Shown one piece after another: positions 1-8,836 of a stretch of 64,000 nt of DNA; position 1 is the first letter of the stretch; every line of letters starts with the position of its first letter. Under the pieces are notes generated by a model. It was not told where the DNA came from. It saw nothing but the letters and a program-made list of their open reading frames with translations, and did not search any database. The position numbers were made by a program, and so were the translations under genes. This DNA comes from Faecalimonas umbilicata (GTDB lineage: Bacteria > Bacillota > Clostridia > Lachnospirales > Lachnospiraceae), in the NCBI RefSeq assembly GCF_004346095.1, contig NZ_SLZV01000001.1, positions 1 through 64,000 of the forward strand, in the 5' to 3' direction.

Positions 1-112
1 TTTAGGTTGACATTTCTGTCTGTTCTGAAATTTTCTCATTTGTTCGAAATTTTCAGGGTTGTGTTGTCTATTGTTTAATTATCAATGTTCTGTTTTGCTT
101 TTCGTAATCAGC
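1..112 (-). other. Leader region of an rRNA operon running off the left edge
   Basis: Read on the minus strand, this stretch follows two near-consensus promoters and contains no plausible gene. It carries an imperfect hairpin at 25-56 (CTGAAATTTTC / GAAATTTTCAG arms, 10 of 11 pairs). The AT-rich leader, strong tandem promoters and A-tracts upstream of each -35 are what is normally seen before a 16S rRNA gene in clostridia. The 16S gene itself is not in the window, so the assignment is an inference. Confidence 0.55.
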
Positions 113-118
113 TGTTTT

Positions 119-147
119 ATTTTATCACAGCGTTTCTTACTTGTCAA
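119..147 (-). promoter_or_regulatory. Downstream tandem promoter (rRNA-type P2)
   Basis: On the minus strand the -35 is TTGACA (142-147) and the -10 is TAAAAT (119-124), with exactly 17 bases between. An A-rich tract at 148-170 immediately upstream resembles an UP element. The block 122-170 is repeated at 203-252, as expected of duplicated rRNA promoters. Confidence 0.65.
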
Positions 148-252
148 GCACTTTTTTATTTTTATTTTTCGTTGTTTTTGTTTCGCAACAACGATTTATA
201 TATTATCACAAGTCCTTTTTGTTTGTCAAGTACTTTTTTATTTTTCTTTTTC
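122..252. repeat. Tandem imperfect promoter repeat (two ~50-base units)
   Basis: Units 122-170 and 203-252 share the order TTATCACA, a variable part, then TTGTCAAG(C/T)ACTTTTTTA and a T-rich tail. Each unit contains one minus-strand promoter, so the repeat is explained by promoter duplication rather than by a mobile element. Confidence 0.6.
200..229 (-). promoter_or_regulatory. Upstream tandem promoter (rRNA-type P1)
   Basis: Minus-strand TTGACA at 224-229 is followed by GATAAT (202-207, 16-base spacer) or TAATAT (200-205, 18-base spacer). An A-rich UP-like tract lies at 230-252. It is a near copy of the promoter 82 bases downstream. Confidence 0.6.
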
Positions 253-391
253 AAACTTTTTTTGAACTTGTCTGCTCTCTCGAGCGCTCCATTAGAATAT
301 CATCTTCGACAGAAACTGTCAATAGGTTTTTTCATTTTTTTCTATTTTTTTGTAATTTTATACTTTTCCGACGTTTTTTCACTTCATGTTA

Positions 392-430
392 CAGGCAGCC
401 TTTGAGATTGTTCTTCCGTCAGACTGCCTG
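392..430 (-). terminator. Possible terminator hairpin after radA
   Basis: CAGGCAG (392-398) and CTGCCTG (424-430) form a 7-bp stem just downstream of radA and upstream of the rRNA-type promoters. No clear U-run follows on the minus strand, so this may be only a stem-loop. The rest of 253-484 holds nothing I recognise. Confidence 0.3.
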
Positions 431-484
431 TGTCCTAGGTGAAAGAAATGACCTTTTGAATTGCATATATCTCTTTTCTTTTTT

Positions 485-1846
485 CTATAAGAGCTGTATT
501 GCTTCATTAACACTCTTTACGCCAATCACTCGGATTCCCTTTATACTTTTCACCATTTTCACAGAAGCCTCCGGCAAAATGCAAGTGGTGAATCCAAGTT
601 TCTTCGCTTCTGCCACTCTCTGTTCCGGCATATTTACTGCACGCACTTCACCGCTTAATCCAACTTCTCCAAATACGATCGTCTTTTCATCAAGCGGTCG
701 GTTTTTATAACTGGATACGATTGCCAGGACAATTCCCAGATCTACCGCCGGTTCATTCATCTTAATTCCTCCGGCAATATTTACATAAGCATCATGGTTT
801 GAAAGTGGAAATCCTATTCTTTTTTCAAGAACTGCCATCAAAAGATTGACGCGGTTATAATCCGTCCCCGCAGCTGTGCGCCTTGGCATCCCAAAATTTG
901 TCGGACAGACAAGTGCCTGTATTTCAATCAAAATCGGTCTCGTTCCTTCCATGGAGCATGCCACCACAGATCCCGAAGCATTCTCCGGTCTTCCTTCCAG
1001 CATATATTCTGATGGATTTTCTACCTCTTTGAGTCCATCCTGCCTCATTTCAAAGACGCCAATCTCATTCGTAGATCCGAACCGATTCTTTACCGCTCGC
1101 AGAATCCGGTAGGACGCATGTCGATCTCCCTCAAAATATAAAACGGTATCCACCATATGTTCCAGCACTCTCGGACCTGCAACTGTCCCTTCTTTTGTCA
1201 CATGTCCTACAATAAAAATCGAAATTCCAAGCCCCTTCGCAAGTTGCATGAAAACATTCGTAGATTCCCGTACTTGAGATACACTTCCCGGTGCAGATCC
1301 CACAGCTTCGCTGTACATTGTCTGAATAGAGTCAATGATCACGATCTCTGGTCTGCGTGACTCTAACACACCTTGAATCTTCTCTAGATTCGTCTCACTC
1401 AGCAAAAAGACCGTCTCACTAAATTCTCCCATCCGCTTTGCACGCAGTTTTATCTGCCTGAGTGACTCTTCCCCTGAAATATAAAGAATCTTCCTCTGAT
1501 CCCCACCGAGTTCCCGACAAACTTGCAGCAAAAGTGTTGATTTGCCGATTCCTGGATCTCCTCCTACCAGAATTAGCGATCCCGGTACGATCCCTCCTCC
1601 AAGTACACGATCCAATTCTCCGATTTTTGTATAGATCCTTTCTTCATGCTCTGTCTCCACATCATTCAAAGATAAAATTTCCACTTCTTTTACCGATGCA
1701 AGGACAGATTTTGGATTTCCGGAAGCAGTGATCTTTTCCTCTACAAACGTATTCCATTCTCTGCACACCGGGCATTGTCCGAGCCATTTATTTTCTTCGT
1801 GCCCACAATTTTGGCAGAAAAATATACTCTTTTTTGATTTTGCCAT
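485..1846 (-). CDS. radA: DNA repair protein RadA (Sms)
   Basis: RadA is a RecA-like, hexameric DNA helicase that promotes branch migration during homologous recombination. The 453 residues have the full family layout: an N-terminal zinc finger with C11, C14, C25 and C28, a Walker A loop GGDPGIGKST at 95-104, the RadA-specific KNRFG motif near residue 250, and a C-terminal Lon-protease-like domain without an obvious active protease site. The start is ATG with an AAGGA site about nine bases upstream. Length is normal for the family. It is the last gene before an rRNA-type promoter array on the same strand, with a weak hairpin between them. Confidence 0.97.
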   Translation of the reverse strand: MAKSKKSIFFCQNCGHEENKWLGQCPVCREWNTFVEEKITASGNPKSVLASVKEVEILSLNDVETEHEERIYTKIGELDRVLGGGIVPGSLILVGGDPGIGKSTLLLQVCRELGGDQRKILYISGEESLRQIKLRAKRMGEFSETVFLLSETNLEKIQGVLESRRPEIVIIDSIQTMYSEAVGSAPGSVSQVRESTNVFMQLAKGLGISIFIVGHVTKEGTVAGPRVLEHMVDTVLYFEGDRHASYRILRAVKNRFGSTNEIGVFEMRQDGLKEVENPSEYMLEGRPENASGSVVACSMEGTRPILIEIQALVCPTNFGMPRRTAAGTDYNRVNLLMAVLEKRIGFPLSNHDAYVNIAGGIKMNEPAVDLGIVLAIVSSYKNRPLDEKTIVFGEVGLSGEVRAVNMPEQRVAEAKKLGFTTCILPEASVKMVKSIKGIRVIGVKSVNEAIQLL

Positions 1847-1992
1847 ATTCGTTTTCCTTTTTTGTTTTCTTTATATGAAATGAAACAAGGAGCCCTGCCT
1901 CAAGACACTGTCTCATTTTTGCATCGGTTCCTTGTTTCTTGATTTGTAATCTCTTTATGTAACTTACACCCTCATTACAAGTATGCTCTTCT

Positions 1993-2406
1993 TTAAACTC
2001 TTGCCACTCTGATCTTTGCGTTGACGCCTTCCTGAAGTTCTGCGCTGACACTCAGTTTCCCGCTCAGATTTGTCATCATTTTTCCGATATTGACGTCGTC
2101 CACATACACAATGTATTCACAGTCTGGTTCCAGTTCTAATGTAAACTGTGCATCTTCCTTCGCAGATACTGTAAATGCCACTTCATCTTCTGTTTCTGCA
2201 AAATGTTCAACAGCAGTCCCCGGTACAGATTCATAGACGAACATTCCATTTCTCTCTAGTTTTGTGATCTCTGAGAAGGTCTTTACTTTATATACATCTC
2301 CTTCGAATTCAAAGTTATCCAATTTTGTCTTCTGTGCTAATGTAAAATCCCCAAAACTAAGTGTTCCGTCTTCCTCTACACGCAATAATTCTTTTACTGC
2401 AGCCAT
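1993..2406 (-). CDS. Conserved 137-residue protein, often labelled 'endosialidase'
   Basis: A 137-residue acidic soluble protein with no signal peptide or membrane segment. The pattern suggests a beta-rich protein in two parts: an N-terminal half around FGDFTLAQKTKL and YKVKTFSEITKLERNG, and a C-terminal immunoglobulin-like part with ELEPDCEYIVYVDDVNIG and a glycine-asparagine turn. Similar short proteins in Lachnospiraceae carry the automatic name endosialidase, but I see no glycosidase catalytic features and would not trust that name. The start is well supported by AGGAGGAG upstream. It is monocistronic or co-transcribed with radA, 147 bases upstream of it. Confidence 0.75.
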   Translation of the reverse strand: MAAVKELLRVEEDGTLSFGDFTLAQKTKLDNFEFEGDVYKVKTFSEITKLERNGMFVYESVPGTAVEHFAETEDEVAFTVSAKEDAQFTLELEPDCEYIVYVDDVNIGKMMTNLSGKLSVSAELQEGVNAKIRVARV

Positions 2407-2516
2407 CTTGTTCTCCTCCTACGGTACTTCATATTTTCATTTCTGCATCTTATCCCCTCTCATCATAGTGTGGATAAGGTGTTTTCTGATATTATATAAT
2501 AATTTGTGATATTTTT

Positions 2517-4961
2517 CTAGTTCTTTGTCACTTTCGGCAGAAATTTAATTTGTTTTTTAGAAAAGGATACCTCTACCTCCATATCGGAGTGGATTTCTCC
2601 GGCAAGAATCGCCTCTGCCATCTTATCTTCCAATTCATTCTGCACTGCACGTCTCAGCGGCCTTGCTCCATATTTAGTATCTGTTCCCACTTCCACAATA
2701 TGTTTTTTGACTGAATCACGGATGTGTAACTGGATATTTAACTGTGACTGAACACGAACTGCAAATTCCTTGCACAATAATCCTGCAATTTTCTTCAAAT
2801 TCTCTGCACTAAGCGCATGGAACACAATAATTTCATCGATCCGGTTCAAGAATTCCGGTCGGAACAACTGCTTCACTTCATCCATTACATTGCTTTTCAT
2901 CTTCTTATAGTCATCCTGCGGATCTTCCTTTGCAGCAAATCCCAGCTTCTTCGGTTCCACGATTGCCTTTGCCCCTGCATTCGACGTCATAATAATGACC
3001 GTATTACGGAAATCAATCTTTCTTCCCTGGGAATCTGTAATATGCCCATCATCAAGTACCTGAAGCAAAATATTAAATACATCCGGATGTGCTTTTTCAA
3101 TCTCATCGAACAAAATTACTGCATATGGATTCCTTCTGACTTTCTCGCTGAGCTGCCCGCCTTCCTCATGTCCGACATATCCCGGAGGGGAACCAATCAT
3201 CTTTGACACACTATGCTTCTCCATGTATTCTGACATATCGACGCGAATCATTGCATCTTCCTGTCCAAACAACGCCTCCGCAAGTGCTTTGGATAGCTCT
3301 GTCTTCCCCACACCTGTCGGTCCAAGAAACAAAAATGACCCAATCGGTCTGTTCGGGGATTTCAGTCCTACACGTCCCCGCTTCACCGCTTTCGCAACAG
3401 CAGTGACCGCTTCTTCCTGACCGATCACTCTCTTCTGTAAAGTCTGCTCTAATTTTCTTAACCTTGCACTTTCAGATTCTCCCAGTTTTTGTACCGGAAT
3501 CTTTGTCCAGACAGACACTACTTCTGCAATCTGCTGCTCTGTCACGCAAATCTGATGCGATGCCTGATTCTTGTCAAACCGTTTCTTAATGCTCTCTAAT
3601 TTCTTTTCAACAGCCTGCTGCTCCTGATTCAACATCGATGCCTCTGCAAAACGGCCTTCTGCCACGGCCTGTTCCTTCTCCTTCATGAGAGACTGCAGAA
3701 TTTCCTCTGTCTTTGTCAGATTGTCCGGAACTTTAAACCCATTAAGATTTGCCTTGGAACACGCTTCATCCAAAACATCAATCGCCTTATCCGGCAGATT
3801 CCTGTCACTGATATAGCGCTCTGACAGTTTGACCGCAGCCTCAAGTGCTCCCGGCTCAATCGTAACATGATGGTGTGATTCATATTTTCCCTTCAGACCT
3901 TCCAAAATCTGAATACTCTGGGCACTATCCGGCTCTTCAACTGTAATCGGCTGAAATCTCCGCTCCAACGCTGCATCTTTCTCAATATATTTTCTATATT
4001 CAGAGATTGTTGTTGCGCCGATCAACTGCAGTTCTCCACGCGCCAGCGATGGCTTCAAAATGTTAGAGGCATCCATAGCCCCCTCTGCACCTCCTGCACC
4101 GATCATTGTATGTACCTCGTCTAAGAACAGAAGAATATCCGATGAACTTTTCACTTCCTGAATCAGGCGCTTCATCCTGTCTTCAAATTCTCCCCGATAC
4201 TTAGATCCCGCAATGAGAGCAGCAAGATCCAACGTCAGAATATGCTTATGCTTCATACTCTCTGGAACCATCCCCGACACGATTCTCTGTGCAAGCCCTT
4301 CAATGATCGCAGTCTTTCCAACTCCCGGTTCCCCGACAAGACATGGATTGTTCTTCGTTCTGCGGCTTAATACCTGCATCAGCCGCTCAATCTCTTCCGT
4401 TCTTCCAACAACCGGATCCAGCTTCCCATCTGCTGCTTTCTCTGTCAGATCTGTGCAGTATTGCTCCAGCATCCCTGGCTGTCCTCTTCTTCCACTTCCG
4501 GCTTCCTCTGAAAATTCCGCCGGATCAATCCCTGCCGCCTCAAAAATATCTTGATAAATCTTTGTCAGACTGATATTTAACGTTGTAAGGATTCTGGCCG
4601 CAACACACTCTGAATCACGCACGATCGCCATCAACATATGCTCCGTACCAACCTCCGATGCCTGAAATCGCTCTGCCTCTCTTCTGCTGTTCTCAAGAAG
4701 ATACTCTAAGCGTGGACTTCTCTCTGCCTTTCCTTCAAATACAACTTCCTCTGTCGGAGAAATCAGTTCTCCGATCACTTTCAAAATCTCATTCTCATTT
4801 ACTCCGTTTGCCGCAAGGATCTGACCTGCCACTCCCGTAAACACTCTCCGCAGTCCAAGCAAAAGATGTTCTGTCCCAATATATGGGTGTCTTAACTCCT
4901 TTGCTGCACTCCTCGCGGTCTTTAACACACTCTCAGCCTGTTTTGTATATCCAATCTGCAT
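2517..4961 (-). CDS. clpC: ATP-dependent Clp protease ATPase subunit ClpC
   Basis: ClpC is an AAA+ unfoldase that feeds substrates to ClpP and is part of protein quality control and stress response. Its 814 residues show the class layout: a double Clp-N repeat in about the first 145 residues, a first AAA+ domain with Walker A GEPGVGKT near residue 210 and the LFLDEVH Walker B, a middle coiled-coil domain with a UvrB-like motif near 420-455, and a second AAA+ domain with [11 protein letters not shown] and a D2-small domain. The ATG follows AGAAGGAGG. It sits 21 bases behind a GntR-type regulator and is probably transcribed with it. No ctsR, mcsA or mcsB is next to it, unlike in Bacillus. Confidence 0.97.
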   Translation of the reverse strand: MQIGYTKQAESVLKTARSAAKELRHPYIGTEHLLLGLRRVFTGVAGQILAANGVNENEILKVIGELISPTEEVVFEGKAERSPRLEYLLENSRREAERFQASEVGTEHMLMAIVRDSECVAARILTTLNISLTKIYQDIFEAAGIDPAEFSEEAGSGRRGQPGMLEQYCTDLTEKAADGKLDPVVGRTEEIERLMQVLSRRTKNNPCLVGEPGVGKTAIIEGLAQRIVSGMVPESMKHKHILTLDLAALIAGSKYRGEFEDRMKRLIQEVKSSSDILLFLDEVHTMIGAGGAEGAMDASNILKPSLARGELQLIGATTISEYRKYIEKDAALERRFQPITVEEPDSAQSIQILEGLKGKYESHHHVTIEPGALEAAVKLSERYISDRNLPDKAIDVLDEACSKANLNGFKVPDNLTKTEEILQSLMKEKEQAVAEGRFAEASMLNQEQQAVEKKLESIKKRFDKNQASHQICVTEQQIAEVVSVWTKIPVQKLGESESARLRKLEQTLQKRVIGQEEAVTAVAKAVKRGRVGLKSPNRPIGSFLFLGPTGVGKTELSKALAEALFGQEDAMIRVDMSEYMEKHSVSKMIGSPPGYVGHEEGGQLSEKVRRNPYAVILFDEIEKAHPDVFNILLQVLDDGHITDSQGRKIDFRNTVIIMTSNAGAKAIVEPKKLGFAAKEDPQDDYKKMKSNVMDEVKQLFRPEFLNRIDEIIVFHALSAENLKKIAGLLCKEFAVRVQSQLNIQLHIRDSVKKHIVEVGTDTKYGARPLRRAVQNELEDKMAEAILAGEIHSDMEVEVSFSKKQIKFLPKVTKN

Positions 4962-4982
4962 GAATTCCTCCTTCTATCTCTC

Positions 4983-5351
4983 CTACACATATTCTTCATA
5001 AATCTCATCCACAAGCTGATGAACTTCCTCCCTGGAAATGTTCTGACAGCTTGCCTTTGCAAGCAGTACTCTGAGCTGCTCTCTCATCTCTTCCACCGCC
5101 TGAAGTTTATTGACATCGATGGCGATCACAGCACCTTTTCTGCGGTCCAGCTGAAGAAACCCTTCCTGCTTTAAGACCGAATACGCCTTATTTACTGTAT
5201 GCATATTGATACCGATATTTTCCGCAAGCTGCCTGACAGACGGAAGTGTATCCCCTTCCCGGATCGTAGATGTCGCAATTCCCATAATGATCTGATTCCG
5301 AAGCTGAATATACAGCGCTTCTGAACTGTTAAAATCAATCTCGATAAACAT
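4983..5351 (-). CDS. GntR-family (YtrA-type) transcriptional regulator
   Basis: A 122-residue repressor with an N-terminal winged helix-turn-helix typical of GntR proteins (REGDTLPSVRQLAENIGIN, then the recognition helix up to about residue 75). The C-terminus is only a short helical dimerisation tail, as in the YtrA subfamily, with no ligand-binding domain. It is the first gene of a likely two-gene unit with clpC. A 12-base palindrome overlaps the -10 of its own promoter, so autoregulation is likely and clpC would be controlled with it. YtrA-type regulators usually control ABC transporters, so the pairing with clpC is unusual. Confidence 0.9.
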   Translation of the reverse strand: MFIEIDFNSSEALYIQLRNQIIMGIATSTIREGDTLPSVRQLAENIGINMHTVNKAYSVLKQEGFLQLDRRKGAVIAIDVNKLQAVEEMREQLRVLLAKASCQNISREEVHQLVDEIYEEYV

Positions 5352-5375
5352 AACCTCACCTCCGTTGTTATATAC

Positions 5376-5404
5376 ATGTTATAACATATGACATTTCTTG
5401 TCAA
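5376..5404 (-). promoter_or_regulatory. Promoter of gntR-clpC with overlapping palindrome
   Basis: Minus strand: TTGACA (5399-5404), 17-base spacer, TAACAT (5376-5381). The perfect palindrome ATGTTATAACAT at 5376-5387 covers the -10 and is the obvious operator candidate for the adjacent GntR protein. Confidence 0.75.
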
Positions 5405-5419
5405 TGCATTCTCTTGCCC

Positions 5420-5448
5420 TTTACACTCCTTTTAATTTCAGATATAAT
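5420..5448 (+). promoter_or_regulatory. Promoter of murT-gatD
   Basis: Plus strand: TTTACA (5420-5425), 17-base spacer, perfect TATAAT (5443-5448), about 40 bases before the murT start. It is divergent from the gntR-clpC promoter, about 40 bases away. Confidence 0.8.
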
Positions 5449-5489
5449 AGCAACGTAAATAAGAAAATAAAACAAGATGGAGGAACACT

Positions 5490-6830
5490 GTGAAAATACG
5501 TAGATTATTTGCCATATGGGCTTCAAAGCTCACAGGCTTTGTATGTAAATTGTTAGGAAAGCAGGGGCTCACCTGGTCTGGTAAGATTGCACTTACGATC
5601 GATCCTGATATTCTGACAGAGATGGCCGCTGATGTCCGTGAGAAAATCTTTGTCGTTTGTGGTACAAATGGAAAAACCACAATCAATAATCTTCTCTGCT
5701 CTACTTTGGAGGGACAGGGAAAAAAGGTAATCTGTAACCACTCCGGTTCCAATATGTTAAACGGAGCTATTGCCGCTTTTGTACTATCTGCAAAATGGAA
5801 TGGAAAAATCGATGCCGACTATGCCTGTATCGAAGTGGACGAAGCCTCCACACTGCGCATTTTCCCGCATTTCAAACCGGATTACATGATACTGAACAAT
5901 CTGTTTCGGGATCAGCTGGATCGCTATGGCGAGATTGATATCACAATGAATCTGTTAAAAGATGCAATGCGAATTGCTCCGGAGATGACGATCATCGTCA
6001 ATGGAGATGATGCACTCTCCACGTATCTTGCCCAGGAAAGCGGCAATCCATATGTCACTTACGGAATTCAGGAGCAAGTATTTGAAGAACAAAGCATCAA
6101 CGAGATCAAAGAAGGACGTTTCTGCAAAAAATGTGGAGCAAAATTGTTTTACAATTTCTACCATTACAGCCAGCTCGGGGACTACCACTGTCCAAACTGT
6201 GATTTCCACCGACCAGAGCTAAACTATAACGCAAGCAATGTCAAGACTGGAAAGGTTCTGGACTTCGATGCAAATGGGGAGCATATTCATGTAAATTATC
6301 GTGGTTTCTACAATGTCTACAATATTCTTGCTGTATATGCTGCTGTCAAAGAAGCCGGTATTCCACTTCAAAATTTCAATGAGATCCTCGGCAAGTACAA
6401 CCCAGAAAACGGACGAATGGAACATTTCTCTATCAAAGGAACGGAAATTATCTTAAACCTTGCAAAGAACCCAGCAGGATTTAACCAAAACATTTCCGCC
6501 GTCATGGAGGATGACAGCCCGAAAGATCTGATTATTCTGATCAACGACAATGATCAGGACGGAATTGATGTGTCCTGGCTCTGGGATGTGGACTTTGACC
6601 GCCTAGGCGACCCATCCATACGTTCCATCACCGTCAGCGGAATCCGCTGTCAGGATATGCGCTTACGATTGAAATATGTAGATATCCCTTCTATTTTGGA
6701 GCCGGATATTGAGACCGCAGTCCGGAAACGCATCGCCGATGGCACCGGAAATTTATACGTCCTTGTCAATTATACTGCCTTGTATAGTACTCATAATATC
6801 TTAAAGCGAATGGAGGGTGAACAATCATGA
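5490..6830 (+). CDS. murT: Lipid II isoglutaminyl synthase, MurT subunit
   Basis: With GatD, MurT amidates the D-glutamate of the lipid II stem peptide to D-isoglutamine on the inner face of the membrane. The 446-residue protein has a Mur-ligase core with the ATP loop GTNGKTT at 58-64, a zinc ribbon inserted in the central domain (C212, C215, C234, C237) that marks MurT, and the C-terminal DUF1727 region. The start is GTG behind GGAGG. The stop overlaps the gatD start by four bases, indicating translational coupling. The predicted promoter is 40 bases upstream. Confidence 0.95.
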   Translation: MKIRRLFAIWASKLTGFVCKLLGKQGLTWSGKIALTIDPDILTEMAADVREKIFVVCGTNGKTTINNLLCSTLEGQGKKVICNHSGSNMLNGAIAAFVLSAKWNGKIDADYACIEVDEASTLRIFPHFKPDYMILNNLFRDQLDRYGEIDITMNLLKDAMRIAPEMTIIVNGDDALSTYLAQESGNPYVTYGIQEQVFEEQSINEIKEGRFCKKCGAKLFYNFYHYSQLGDYHCPNCDFHRPELNYNASNVKTGKVLDFDANGEHIHVNYRGFYNVYNILAVYAAVKEAGIPLQNFNEILGKYNPENGRMEHFSIKGTEIILNLAKNPAGFNQNISAVMEDDSPKDLIILINDNDQDGIDVSWLWDVDFDRLGDPSIRSITVSGIRCQDMRLRLKYVDIPSILEPDIETAVRKRIADGTGNLYVLVNYTALYSTHNILKRMEGEQS

Positions 6831-7582
6831 AACTGACTATCGGACATCTTTATCCAGATCTTCTGAATCTCTACGGAGACCGGGGAAATATTCAATGTAT
6901 GATGAAGCGGCTCCAATGGAGAGGCATCGAAGCAGAGACAATTGAATTTGAGATTCAGGACGAGGTCGACTTCTCTGAACTGGACATCGTTCTGCTCGGT
7001 GGAGGGTCTGACCGGGAACAGATGCTTGTCTGCGAACGTCTGAAGGAAATCCGCGATGATTTCAAAGCTTATGTGGAGGACGGCGGTGTTGTCCTTGCAG
7101 TCTGCGGCGGATACCAGTTACTCGGGACCCACTATTCCACTGATCAAGGTGTGATCGAAGGGCTTTCCATCGTAGATATTTACACAGAACAGGGCAAGGA
7201 TTATCGACTCATCGATAACATTGTTCTGGAGAGCGAACTTTCTGATATGCCTGTGGTCGGCTTTGAAAATCACGGCGGCAGAACTTATATCAAAGATCAG
7301 AAGCCATTCGGAAAAGTCATTTATGGAAGTGGAAATGACGGACAGAGCGGCTACGAAGGGATCATTTATAAAAATGTGATCGGAACTTATCTGCACGGAC
7401 CGCTTCTCCCAAAAAATCCTCAGATTTGTGATCATCTTCTCTCAAAAGCACTTGAAAGAAAATATAAGAAGTCAATCGAGCTCGCTCCTCTTGATGACAC
7501 CGAGGAACGTGAAGCAAATACTTACATTTATCAGCGATTCAAAGGAAAAGTCAGCAGACCGCAGGATCAGGAACAAATTTAA
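6827..7582 (+). CDS. gatD: Lipid II isoglutaminyl synthase, glutamine amidotransferase subunit GatD
   Basis: GatD hydrolyses glutamine and passes ammonia to MurT. It is a 251-residue CobB/CobQ-like type I glutaminase with the nucleophile C93 in VCGGYQLLG and the catalytic histidine in GTYLHGPLLPKN. It starts inside the last codons of murT and ends just before a strong bidirectional terminator. The operon makes the peptidoglycan amidation found in most Gram-positive bacteria and is likely essential. Confidence 0.95.
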   Translation: MKLTIGHLYPDLLNLYGDRGNIQCMMKRLQWRGIEAETIEFEIQDEVDFSELDIVLLGGGSDREQMLVCERLKEIRDDFKAYVEDGGVVLAVCGGYQLLGTHYSTDQGVIEGLSIVDIYTEQGKDYRLIDNIVLESELSDMPVVGFENHGGRTYIKDQKPFGKVIYGSGNDGQSGYEGIIYKNVIGTYLHGPLLPKNPQICDHLLSKALERKYKKSIELAPLDDTEEREANTYIYQRFKGKVSRPQDQEQI

Positions 7583-7598
7583 GATTTTACTTCAAAAA

Positions 7599-7629
7599 AA
7601 GTTGCCGTATTTTTTCTTTACGGCAACTT
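7599..7629 (+). terminator. Bidirectional terminator between gatD and the lipoprotein gene
   Basis: An 11-bp perfect stem AAGTTGCCGTA / TACGGCAACTT around a 9-base T-rich loop, flanked by an A-run on one side. It serves both convergent transcription units. Confidence 0.85.
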
Positions 7630-7655
7630 CTTATCGTTATTTCTCTTTTTTAGCT

Positions 7656-8216
7656 TTATGGAATTTCATAGATGATCCGCTTGTAGTTTAGCTTTTCTTC
7701 TTCGGTCTTTGCATGCTCGCTGTCCCAGACATTCTGAAAGGAAAGATCTTTATCGTTTGTCAGTACAACATAGCGGACTGGCTTCACTGCCTGATCCATA
7801 CGTCCCTCCAAATCCAGCAAATATTTATATTCATAATCATGCACCTCATGATCTTTTGACAAAATCACCCGGAAGTTCTTCCCATCATAGAATAAATCTT
7901 CGAGAAACCATTCTTTCTCCCTTCCAAACTGATACATGATCCGCACTTTTGCAGGCTCTTTGCTCTCTGCACTTCTTAAAAACTGTTCCCAGTATTCTCC
8001 GCCGTCAACCAGCTTTGTATCTCTGTAAACTACACATCCATCTCTCTTTGCCTGTTCGGCAGTATAATCTTCCGGAACATGATCAAATCCTTGATAGACC
8101 CCTTTTCCTCTTGTCCGAAACGTCTGCTTCTCCTTCGGCATCAGTTCCATGCAGCCACTCATATACAAACTGATTCCTATTGCGATCAGCCCAAACAGGA
8201 TTCTTTTCTTTTTCAT
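7656..8216 (-). CDS. Putative lipoprotein of unknown function
   Basis: A 186-residue protein with a lipoprotein signal peptide: basic start MKKKR, hydrophobic stretch 6-20, and lipobox ending at C22 (MSGC). The mature part is polar, about 165 residues, with alternating charged and aromatic residues and no motif that I can assign; it would sit on the outer face of the membrane. It resembles short lipoproteins of the DUF4362 type in size and style, but I cannot confirm this. Its start codon overlaps the end of the YfcE-like gene by four bases, so the two are translationally coupled. Confidence 0.8.
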   Translation of the reverse strand: MKKKRILFGLIAIGISLYMSGCMELMPKEKQTFRTRGKGVYQGFDHVPEDYTAEQAKRDGCVVYRDTKLVDGGEYWEQFLRSAESKEPAKVRIMYQFGREKEWFLEDLFYDGKNFRVILSKDHEVHDYEYKYLLDLEGRMDQAVKPVRYVVLTNDKDLSFQNVWDSEHAKTEEEKLNYKRIIYEIP

Positions 8217-8755
8217 CTGATTTCTTTCTCCATATATACTTCGCCATTAAGGTCTTTCCACTCAAATTTCTCATCTAAAATCATATAGCTGTGAAGAGAA
8301 TCTTCTTTTGGAATGGAAATAGAACCCGGGTTCATATAAATACATCTGTCCGTTTCTCTGCAAACCGGCACATGTGTATGTCCATGAAGAAGAATGTCTC
8401 CCTTTTTTAACATTGGCACATGTTCCAGATTATGTACATGTCCATGTGTGGCAAAGATCATACGGTCATTCAAATATAAAATACAGTAATCTGCCATAAT
8501 CGGGAATTCCAAAACCATCTGGTCTACTTCACTCTCACAATTTCCCTTCACACAAAGAATCTCTTCTTTGATCTCATTTAACATCGCGATCACTTCCTTT
8601 GGCGCATAGTCCTTCGGAAGGTCGTTTCTTGGACCGTGATATAAAATATCTCCGAGAAGCAGAAGCTTATCTGCCTTCTCTCTTCTGTATGCTTCTATCA
8701 TCTTTCTGCAGTAATATGCAGAACCGTGGATATCTGATGCAATCATCCATCTCAT
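8213..8755 (-). CDS. YfcE-like metallophosphodiesterase
   Basis: A 180-residue calcineurin-like phosphoesterase. All metal ligands of the family are visible: D8 and H10 (SDIHG), D36 (GDILYHG), N72 (GNCES), H104 (THGHVH), and H126/H128 (GHTHVP). The sequence is strikingly like Escherichia coli YfcE in length and in the GPRNDLP and SEVDQM segments. YfcE hydrolyses phosphodiesters such as bis-pNPP in vitro and its cellular substrate is unknown. The gene overlaps the downstream lipoprotein gene, which may be a functional partner or only an operon neighbour. Confidence 0.9.
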   Translation of the reverse strand: MRWMIASDIHGSAYYCRKMIEAYRREKADKLLLLGDILYHGPRNDLPKDYAPKEVIAMLNEIKEEILCVKGNCESEVDQMVLEFPIMADYCILYLNDRMIFATHGHVHNLEHVPMLKKGDILLHGHTHVPVCRETDRCIYMNPGSISIPKEDSLHSYMILDEKFEWKDLNGEVYMEKEIR

Positions 8756-8836
8756 TGTTGCTCCTCCTCTGTTTCACTGTGAATTTGCTGTCATTGTACC
8801 ATCTTTCATTTTCTTTGGATAGGCAAAAATAAAAAT

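Noticed and set aside
59-710. Three overlapping plus-strand reading frames rich in Phe, Leu and Ser
   Set aside because: They lie over the T-rich rRNA-type promoter region and the end of radA, have no ribosome-binding site and show the low-complexity make-up of T-rich DNA.
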